Shown here in pieces: positions 1-4,522 of a DNA stretch of 6,781 nt. The stretch lies in assembly GCA_030614245.1 (NCBI GenBank), contig JAUWKK010000159.1, positions 1-6,781 on the forward strand. The letters are read 5' to 3'. The position numbers and the translations under genes were made by a program. Positions within the stretch are counted from its first letter, which is position 1, and each line of letters starts with the position of its first letter. The notes below the pieces were generated by a model. The model was not told the DNA's origin, made no database searches, and saw only the letters and a list, made by a program, of their open reading frames with translations. Source of the stretch: Planctomycetota bacterium (GTDB lineage Bacteria; Planctomycetota; PUPC01; JABMSA01; JAUWKK01).

Positions 1-23
1 GCGTCCTGCATCTCCTCGCTCAT
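1..23 (-). CDS. Possible 5' tip of a divergent gene (partial, weak)
   Basis: On the minus strand an ATG at 23-21 opens a frame reading MSEEMQDA up to the window edge. An in-frame TAA lies a few codons upstream (the minus-strand sequence TTTGTAAATC), so the frame could start here. A second ATG in the same frame sits at 12-10. The only purine-rich stretch (GAGAAG) directly touches the first ATG, which is too close for a normal ribosome site, and no convincing promoter was found upstream. Eight codons cannot identify a product. It could equally be noncoding sequence. Confidence 0.2.
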
Positions 24-70
24 CTTCTCGCGTCTTCGGTTCCAGATTTACAAACACTCCAACTACAAGG

Positions 71-129
71 CACATCTCGACAGCCAGACCATCTTATCTG
101 CGTTCATCTGCGTTCATCTGCGGTTCCAC
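71..129. repeat. Imperfect direct repeat, copy A (TCTGCGTTCATCTG type)
   Basis: This 59-base unit recurs at 155-203. A core of 31 bases (80-110) is identical to 164-194, starting ACAGCCAGACC and ending in GCGTTCATCTG. Copy A carries the 10-base unit CGTTCATCTG twice in tandem (101-110 and 111-120), while the second copy has it once. Both end in GGTTCCAC. From memory, TCTGCGTTCATCTGCGGTT-like sequences are common as intergenic repeats in several environmental phyla, and they often yield spurious short proteins containing SAFICVHL. Function is unknown. Confidence 0.8.
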
Positions 130-154
130 ATGAACACACATAATGAGAAGACGC

Positions 155-203
155 CACATCTCCACAGCCAGACCATCTTATCTGCGTTCATCTGTGGTTC
201 CAC
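155..203. repeat. Imperfect direct repeat, copy B
   Basis: This is the second copy of the unit at 71-129, 84 bases downstream. It differs by one substitution near the left end (C at 163 for G at 79), by loss of one 10-base CGTTCATCTG unit, and by TGGTTCCAC in place of CGGTTCCAC at the right end. The two copies are separated by about 25 unrelated bases. It sits upstream of the promoter at 249-279 and outside any supported gene. Confidence 0.8.
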
Positions 204-234
204 TTCCTATCGGAACAGAGCAACCGACCCATGA

Positions 235-246
235 ATCCTCGAGGAT
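235..246. promoter_or_regulatory. 12-bp perfect palindrome, candidate operator
   Basis: ATCCTCGAGGAT is a perfect dyad centred between 240 and 241. It ends two bases before the TTGAGA hexamer of the promoter, a position where an activator or repressor could act. A perfect 12-bp palindrome is expected by chance about once or twice in a window of this size, so only its location makes it worth noting. No regulator gene is visible nearby. Confidence 0.3.
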
Positions 247-248
247 GC

Positions 249-279
249 TTGAGAACTGCACGCGTACATGCTATACAAT
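249..279 (+). promoter_or_regulatory. Sigma70-like promoter of the pseudouridine synthase gene
   Basis: TTGAGA (249-254) matches the -35 consensus at five of six bases. Seventeen bases later comes TATACA (272-277), overlapped by TACAAT (274-279), which is closer to TATAAT but at 19-base spacing. Transcription would begin near 284-288, leaving a leader of roughly 25 bases before the GTG at 312. The region is AT-richer than its surroundings. No experimental support is available. Confidence 0.5.
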
Positions 280-301
280 AACGCTGAATCGCCGCTGCCG
301 T

Positions 302-305
302 GGAG
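302..305 (+). promoter_or_regulatory. Ribosome binding site favouring the start at 312
   Basis: GGAG lies six bases before GTG 312, a normal Shine-Dalgarno spacing. The alternative GTG at 300 overlaps this motif and has only AATCGCCGCTGCC before it, with no purine-rich site. This favours the shorter protein (334 residues) over the longer one (338). Confidence 0.45.
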
Positions 306-311
306 ACGCAC

Positions 312-1316
312 GTGCCAGAGCAAGAATACGAGCGACACTCGATACTGGTCAAACATCACCGGAAGGGCCGGCGCATCGACAGCTACCTGTCGAGCCGCTT
401 CCCGCACGTCTCGCGCACGTACTTGCAGAAGCTCATCCGCCGGGGAATGGTGCGACTGAACGGTGGGAACGTCAAGGCCAGTGCCGAGATCGCGCACGGC
501 GATGTTATCGATATCGAGCTGCCCGTCAGGATCCGACCGTCCCAGTTCGCCGAGGACATACCGCTCGACATTATTTACGAGGATGACGACTTCCGGGCGA
601 TCAACAAGCCCGCGGACATGGTGACGCACCCCGCGAAGGGCCATTCGCGCGGCACGCTCGTCAACGCGCTCCTGCACCACTGCAACTGGACGCCCGACGA
701 CCCGGACGACCTCAGGCCGGGCGTCGTCCACCGCCTCGACAAGAATACGACCGGCATCATGCTCTTTGCGAAGCACGAACTGTCGCAGAGTCGCATACAG
801 CAGCAGTTCCAGGACCGCACGATCTTCAAGTCATACCTCGCAATCGTGCAAGGCGATCCGCAGGTCGACGAGGACGAGATCGTGCTCCCGCTCGCGCGGC
901 ATCCGTATCACCGCAAGCGGCGGGCGGTCGATCACACCGATGGGGTGGAGGCGCGGACAGTCTACATGGTGAAGGAACGTTTCGGCGATTTCGCACTGGT
1001 CGAGTGCCGGCCTAAGACGGGCAGGACGCACCAGATCCGCGTGCATTTGGCCGCCATTTGGCATCCGGGTGCGTGCGACGTCACCTATGGGGCGCGGCTG
1101 CCGGCAATCTGTCGTTCGCATCTCCACGCCGCCCCGGCAGCCGAGAACGAAGAGCCGCTGATGCAGCGGACAGCCTTGCACGCGTGGCAGATCGAGCTTA
1201 ACCACCCCACGACGAGCGAGCGCGTCCGCTTCGAGGCGCCCCTGCCCGCTGACTATGCCGCCTTTCTGAATGAACTGCGCATCCGAGGCCCGCTGAAACG
1301 AAAGGATAGCGAGTGA
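312..1316 (+). CDS. RluA-family 23S rRNA-type pseudouridine synthase with S4 domain
   Basis: Predicted cytoplasmic enzyme that isomerises uridine to pseudouridine in structured RNA, most likely 23S rRNA as in RluC/RluD. Residues below are numbered from the alternative GTG at 300. An N-terminal S4 RNA-binding domain spans about 25-75 (SRTYLQKLIRRGMVRLNG). The catalytic domain covers about 88-325: KPADMVTHP (103-111), the family motif HRLDKNTTGIMLFAK (144-158) with catalytic Asp147, KTGRTHQIRVHL (239-250), and LHAWQIELNHP near 293-303. About 335 residues is close to E. coli RluD and RluC. The spacer between the YG motif and QRTALHA, near 265-290, resembles RluD, but the exact target uridines cannot be told. 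An oddity is HPGACDVTYG where family members usually have HPxxGDxxYG, so the glycine is a cysteine. Its stop overlaps the start of the next gene. Family assignment is firm; RluD orthology is inference. Confidence 0.95.
   Translation: MPEQEYERHSILVKHHRKGRRIDSYLSSRFPHVSRTYLQKLIRRGMVRLNGGNVKASAEIAHGDVIDIELPVRIRPSQFAEDIPLDIIYEDDDFRAINKPADMVTHPAKGHSRGTLVNALLHHCNWTPDDPDDLRPGVVHRLDKNTTGIMLFAKHELSQSRIQQQFQDRTIFKSYLAIVQGDPQVDEDEIVLPLARHPYHRKRRAVDHTDGVEARTVYMVKERFGDFALVECRPKTGRTHQIRVHLAAIWHPGACDVTYGARLPAICRSHLHAAPAAENEEPLMQRTALHAWQIELNHPTTSERVRFEAPLPADYAAFLNELRIRGPLKRKDSE
1301..1306 (+). promoter_or_regulatory. Ribosome binding site of the 882-residue protein
   Basis: AAAGGA lies six bases ahead of the GTG at 1313, inside the last codons of the upstream synthase gene. 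It supports the GTG start and the four-base GTGA overlap, and it would allow both re-initiation and independent entry of ribosomes. Confidence 0.55.
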
Positions 1317-3961
1317 GCCGCTGCAAACTGATGACGCTCGTAGTCATGGCGCTTGCCGGGGTCGCGGTGCGTTATGCTTCCGCTGCCCGCGTTCGAGTTC
1401 CAATGGGCAGGGTCCCTGCCGTACAGCATGGAATTATCGAGCTTCGCGCCGGGCTCGAGCGGGCTGGGCTTCAGATCGTGGCCGATGGTGGAGCCCGCGC
1501 CGATCTGACGATCAGCGTCAGGGTCGCGGATGCCGGAACCCCTGCTGACGTCGTGCCAGAGGCGGCGGAGTCATTCGCCGTGCGCGGCGGAGACGATTCC
1601 ATTGAGGTGGTCGGCCGGGATCCCGTCGGTGCGATGTATGCGTGCCTGGAACTGGCCGAGATGCTCGCAGACGGCCGGGAGTTGCGGGAACTGGCGGATC
1701 TGAAGCTGACGGCCGAGCCGTTCACGAGCGTCCGCGGAATTGCGCTGATGCTCGACAGGGCCGGGCTTGAAGAGCCGCGCGAATGGTTCAGGTATTCGAC
1801 CTTCTGGCAGAAGTATCTCGACTTCCTGGCGCGCTGCCGCTTCAACTGGCTCGAAATTCACGCGGGATACGATAGTGCGAAGGGCGAGTTCTTCGATGCA
1901 TTCGATCTGCTGATCGGCCGGCGTAACGCGCATGCGAAGCCGAACATCGGAGCGCTCCGACGTGCCGTTCGAATGGCGCATCGCCGGGGCCTGCGAGTTG
2001 CATTCTTCGTCCGGGGCGGCCCGGCAGACGAACTCGAGCTCGCCGGTAAGCTTCGCGTCCTGCTGAATGCCTGCCCGCAGATCGATGCCGTCGGATTCGA
2101 ATCGATAGCGACCGGAGCACCACTGGAAGCGGCAGGCGGGCGGCTCGTGATTCTGACGCCCCACCAGGGTGATCGTGCCGCAATCGCTGGGCTGCCCGGG
2201 CGGCTTCGGGTCAATGCTCCTTTCGACGGCGGCGCGCTCTGCCTGCCGTATCAGATTCCAGTATGGATGGGCGATCCCGCCGAGTCGTATCGCGACCTGA
2301 CGGGCTACCCTCGGAACTACGGGCTTGTCTGGCGGATGTCATGCGGCCAGGTTCACCGCGTGTTTGCGTGGGCGGATTACGAGTTTATCCGCCGGTCGGT
2401 GCTGGCCGGCAGGCTGGGCGAGGCCGACGGCTTCGTGCTCGAGCCGCCGATGGCCTTGACGAGCCCGGGCGAACGCATAGATCGGAAGCACAAGCTGCAC
2501 GACTGGGTCTTCGAGCGGAACGCGCGGGCGTACGAGCTGTTCGGGCGGCTTGGCTACGACCCCGATGGCTTCAAGGATCGATGGCCCGATCGGTTGTCGG
2601 CGACGTTTGGAGCGAAGGCCGGGCGTTTGATCGGCGACGCCGCGGCCCGCGCGAGCCGCCTGGTGCCGACGATCGCCGCCGCACATTCTCAGGGATTCGG
2701 CCCCCGGAACGCACCGGAGTTGACGCTCGGCGGCGATGGATTGAGCGGATATGTGAGCATCGGGCCGCTCGACACGACTTCAATGATGTCCATTCCCGAG
2801 ATGGTCGGCAATCACCTGAACGGCGTCTCGACGGGCAAGGTATCACCGTGGAAGATAGCATCACTGCTAATCGAGGAGTCATACGCGGCGAGCGAGGCGA
2901 TCCAGTCGGCGTCTGCGGCGATCCCCGATGGAGCAGAGACGCCCGGGCCGGAGGTGCTGGAGCGATTCGAATGCCTGCGGATGGACATCCATGCCGTTGC
3001 CGCACTTGCGGGCTATCACGGGCGGAAGATGCTGGCGGTGATAGATTATGAGATGTTCCGTCAAGCAGGCGATAGCGAGCGGCTCCAGATGGCGCGAGGG
3101 CAGCTAACGCTCGCGCATCGCTGGTGGAAAACTCTCGCCGAGGTGGCGGGGGCTCACTACAGGGCCGCTGCGGGATTCTCGTGGGCGGCTGAGGGCAAGA
3201 AACTGTCGGCGGAGACGGATAAACTTGCAGCAGCCGAGGCGAAGTTCGAAAAACAGACTCCAGGGCCGGGGCAACCGCCGATCATCGGTAACGTTCCCAT
3301 AAGAAGGTTCGCTGCGAATTGCCGGTTTGCGTTCACGGCGAGCGTCAGGTGTGCCGGGACGCCGAGAGTGACAGCCTATTACCGCCGCAGCGGCGAGGGC
3401 GAGTTCAATGAGATCGAGATGGAACAGGCACGCAAGAACAGCTACGTAGCGCGCGAGGCAGTCGCGATCGGCGCAGAGCCGGTCGAGTATTACCTCGTGG
3501 CCACGAGCGGCGGCGTTACAGTCACGCTCCCGGAGCGAGGCGCTGAGCAGCCGTTTGTCGTGCGTCCGGCAACCGACAGCGACCCGCCGGTGATTAAGCA
3601 CGGCCCGGTTGACATCAAGCCGCCCGCCCGGAATGCGGTTATCGCAGCCCGGATAACCGATGCGGCGGAGATCGAATCGGCGGTCGTCTGGTTCAAGCCG
3701 CTTCCACAGAGGCTGTCGTGGCAGATGATGGTGCTCGACGAAGGCATCGACGGCGTCCGGCAAGTATCGATCCCCGTGACTCCCGAGGGGGTGATGTATT
3801 TCATCGAGGCGAGCGATGCAGACGGAAACGTATCGCGCCTGCCCGACGTCCGCAAGGCTGCACCGTACATTGTTATCCCCGCGTGGGCTCCGGCCGAACA
3901 GCAGGCGAAAGACACCGAAGTTCCGCCCGCCCCGAAAGAGCCGCCGACAGAGCCGCAGTGA
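1313..3961 (+). CDS. Secreted GH20/GH67-like multidomain protein with C-terminal Ig-like domains
   Basis: A protein of 882 residues with no confident function. Residues 1-24 form a signal peptide (basic MSRCK, hydrophobic core, ASA cleavage site), so it should be exported. Residues about 30-135 look like the alpha/beta domain in front of GH20, GH67 and GH115 barrels (FAVRGG, then EVVGRDPVGAMYACLELAEML at 98-118). A barrel-like region begins at RGIALMLDRAG (141-151), continues through FLARCRFNWLEIH (171-183), and includes VGFES (260-264), RVFAWADYEFIRR (349-361) and ADGFVLEP (371-378). AYELFGRLGYDPD (406-418) recalls a GH67 segment. About 420-650 is mainly helical. Two Ig/FN3-like beta domains follow (about 656-752 and 757-857; the second has the DxDGN signature, 835-839), then a Pro/Glu-rich tail. 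Glu263 and Glu377 are possible acids at strand ends, but I see no GH20 DE pair, so catalysis is unproven. It could be a glycan-binding relative. It is likely co-translated with the synthase upstream. Confidence 0.85.
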   Translation: MSRCKLMTLVVMALAGVAVRYASAARVRVPMGRVPAVQHGIIELRAGLERAGLQIVADGGARADLTISVRVADAGTPADVVPEAAESFAVRGGDDSIEVVGRDPVGAMYACLELAEMLADGRELRELADLKLTAEPFTSVRGIALMLDRAGLEEPREWFRYSTFWQKYLDFLARCRFNWLEIHAGYDSAKGEFFDAFDLLIGRRNAHAKPNIGALRRAVRMAHRRGLRVAFFVRGGPADELELAGKLRVLLNACPQIDAVGFESIATGAPLEAAGGRLVILTPHQGDRAAIAGLPGRLRVNAPFDGGALCLPYQIPVWMGDPAESYRDLTGYPRNYGLVWRMSCGQVHRVFAWADYEFIRRSVLAGRLGEADGFVLEPPMALTSPGERIDRKHKLHDWVFERNARAYELFGRLGYDPDGFKDRWPDRLSATFGAKAGRLIGDAAARASRLVPTIAAAHSQGFGPRNAPELTLGGDGLSGYVSIGPLDTTSMMSIPEMVGNHLNGVSTGKVSPWKIASLLIEESYAASEAIQSASAAIPDGAETPGPEVLERFECLRMDIHAVAALAGYHGRKMLAVIDYEMFRQAGDSERLQMARGQLTLAHRWWKTLAEVAGAHYRAAAGFSWAAEGKKLSAETDKLAAAEAKFEKQTPGPGQPPIIGNVPIRRFAANCRFAFTASVRCAGTPRVTAYYRRSGEGEFNEIEMEQARKNSYVAREAVAIGAEPVEYYLVATSGGVTVTLPERGAEQPFVVRPATDSDPPVIKHGPVDIKPPARNAVIAARITDAAEIESAVVWFKPLPQRLSWQMMVLDEGIDGVRQVSIPVTPEGVMYFIEASDADGNVSRLPDVRKAAPYIVIPAWAPAEQQAKDTEVPPAPKEPPTEPQ

Positions 3962-4086
3962 TGCGAGCCGCGTGCCGGGTGTCTTCCTCAAACTCTAAGA
4001 GTCTGTATCCAGATCGTGGGGTATGCTGGACAACCGAGATCCAGAGGCAATGGATGTTTCCAACCCGGATCGCATGCAAGCTGATT

Positions 4087-4107
4087 CTTGGCCGCGTAGC
4101 GGCCAAG
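4087..4107. repeat. Hairpin 1: 9-bp perfect stem
   Basis: CTTGGCCGC (4087-4095) and GCGGCCAAG (4099-4107) pair perfectly around a GTA loop. The stem is stable and GC-rich, but GGATAAAG follows instead of a T run, so it does not look like an ordinary intrinsic terminator. It lies 126 bases after the stop codon of the 882-residue protein. Confidence 0.7.
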
Positions 4108-4115
4108 GGATAAAG

Positions 4116-4135
4116 CCTGGGGCTTCAGCCCCAGG
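4116..4135. repeat. Hairpin 2: CCTGGGGCT / AGCCCCAGG
   Basis: CCTGGGGCTTCAGCCCCAGG consists of two perfect 9-base arms around TC (in practice an 8-bp stem with a TTCA loop). It begins eight bases after hairpin 1. The left arm is identical to that of the hairpin at 4229-4249. Confidence 0.75.
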
Positions 4136-4152
4136 AATCAGACAGTATAATA

Positions 4153-4175
4153 GCTGTGCCCTGAAGGGGCACGGC
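4153..4175. repeat. Hairpin 3: GCTGTGCCC / GGGCACGGC
   Basis: Nine pairs including one G-T wobble enclose the loop TGAAG (4162-4166). The loop side CTGAAGGGGC (4161-4170) can instead pair with GCCCCTTCAG at 4193-4202, so two alternative folds compete. A TATAAT (4146-4151) precedes it but has no -35 partner. Confidence 0.6.
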
Positions 4176-4228
4176 AAATGTTCCTTTCCTCCGCCCCTTC
4201 AGAGCGGATTCCGTGTTGTCGTTCTCAA

Positions 4229-4249
4229 CCTGGGGCTCGAAGCCCCCGG
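4229..4249. repeat. Hairpin 4: variant copy of hairpin 2
   Basis: CCTGGGGCT (4229-4237) faces AGCCCCCGG (4241-4249) around a CGA loop, with a single T-C mismatch. It shares its left arm with hairpin 2 and continues CTACATGCC, a tail I associate with REP-like elements of this type. Confidence 0.65.
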
Positions 4250-4416
4250 CTACATGCCTCCCGGCTCTCAGCGGCTCCGCAGCGAAGAGACCAGGCCCCT
4301 CCCGGGCCTCCCGAAAGCTGACGCTCACCATCGCGCCTGCCCGCCAGCAATTCTTCGCCAGCCCGAGCATTAAACACATCCTCACATTCGCGGCACACAA
4401 GATACCCCACGATAGG

Positions 4417-4427
4417 GAGTCAGACTC
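4417..4427. promoter_or_regulatory. 11-bp palindrome upstream of promoter, candidate operator
   Basis: GAGTC-A-GACTC is a perfect dyad ending 16 bases before the -35 hexamer at 4444. The location would suit an activator. No regulator gene is nearby and a match of this length can arise by chance. Confidence 0.25.
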
Positions 4428-4443
4428 AAACTCTCACGGGCTC

Positions 4444-4471
4444 TTGACTTCGGCGCCTGCTCGTGGATAAT
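4444..4471 (+). promoter_or_regulatory. Sigma70-like promoter of the 655-residue protein gene
   Basis: TTGACT (4444-4449) and GATAAT (4466-4471) each match the consensus at five of six positions, with a 16-base spacer. Transcription would start near 4478, giving a leader of about 45 bases before ATG 4523. This is the best promoter match noticed in the window. It implies that the downstream gene is transcribed independently of the synthase operon. Confidence 0.6.
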
Positions 4472-4508
4472 GGCCGATCCGCCGATTGTAGCCCACCCTG
4501 ATGTTTCC

Positions 4509-4513
4509 GGGGA
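4509..4513 (+). promoter_or_regulatory. Weak ribosome binding site before ATG 4523
   Basis: GGGGA lies nine bases ahead of ATG 4523. An in-frame TGA at 4499-4501 means no longer start is possible, and ATG 4523 is the first normal start codon after it. Confidence 0.4.
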
Positions 4514-4522
4514 CGCGACTGT

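Larger units (their letters stand above)
4087..4309. repeat. Cluster of REP-like palindromic repeats
   Basis: At least five closely spaced hairpins lie in 223 bases: 4087-4107, 4116-4135, 4153-4175, 4229-4249 and 4293-4309. In addition CTGAAGGGGC (4161-4170) is exactly inverted as GCCCCTTCAG at 4193-4202. The same CCTGGGGCT arm opens the hairpins at 4116 and 4229, so the cluster contains repeated units, not unrelated stems. From memory, GGGGCTTCAGCCCC and CTGAAGGGGC elements are common in intergenic DNA of Planctomycetota-like and other environmental genomes and resemble REP/BIME elements. They may protect mRNA ends or be mobilised by REP-associated (Y1) transposases. None is encoded here. 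Confidence 0.7.
3962..4522. other. Intergenic region of 561 bases with hairpin cluster and promoter
   Basis: No convincing gene is present: the short open frames have no ribosome site and run across palindromes. Contents in order: about 125 bases with nothing recognised (3962-4086) apart from a 10-base CTCAAACTCT that recurs at 4425-4434; a hairpin cluster (4087-4309); about 100 plain bases (4310-4416); a palindrome (4417-4427); a promoter (4444-4471); and the leader of the next gene. No hairpin is followed by a T run, so no classical intrinsic terminator for the upstream gene is visible. Confidence 0.7.

Noticed and set aside
71..203. Possible CRISPR array from the repeated units
   Set aside because: There are only two imperfect copies of different length, no regular spacers, and the inner 10-base tandem is a simple repeat. 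No cas gene is present.
1..234. Frame 1 is open on the plus strand through both direct repeats, including peptides like ILSAFICVHLRFHM
   Set aside because: It follows the noncoding repeat units and has no supported start or ribosome site. SAFICVHL-type translations are, from memory, a well-known spurious product of this repeat type.
143..586. 147-codon plus-strand frame overlapping the synthase start
   Set aside because: It starts inside the repeat region, is rich in Arg as expected for shadow frames in GC-rich DNA, and conflicts with the strongly supported synthase gene.
2263..3051. 262-codon plus-strand frame within the 882-residue gene
   Set aside because: Arg/Gly-rich shadow of the real frame with no domain features; the main frame has a signal peptide and recognisable domains.
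3104..3991. 295-codon minus-strand frame opposite the 882-residue gene
   Set aside because: Antisense shadow with biased Arg/Leu/Cys content. The plus-strand frame here encodes well-formed Ig-like domains.
4146..4151. Perfect TATAAT in the hairpin cluster
   Set aside because: No -35-like hexamer at 15-19 bases upstream and no TG extension; the downstream sequence is hairpin and then non-coding.
4023..4373. 116-codon plus-strand frame in the intergenic region, with overlapping minus-strand frames
   Set aside because: It runs straight through the palindromic repeat cluster, lacks a ribosome site, and its composition follows the repeats.
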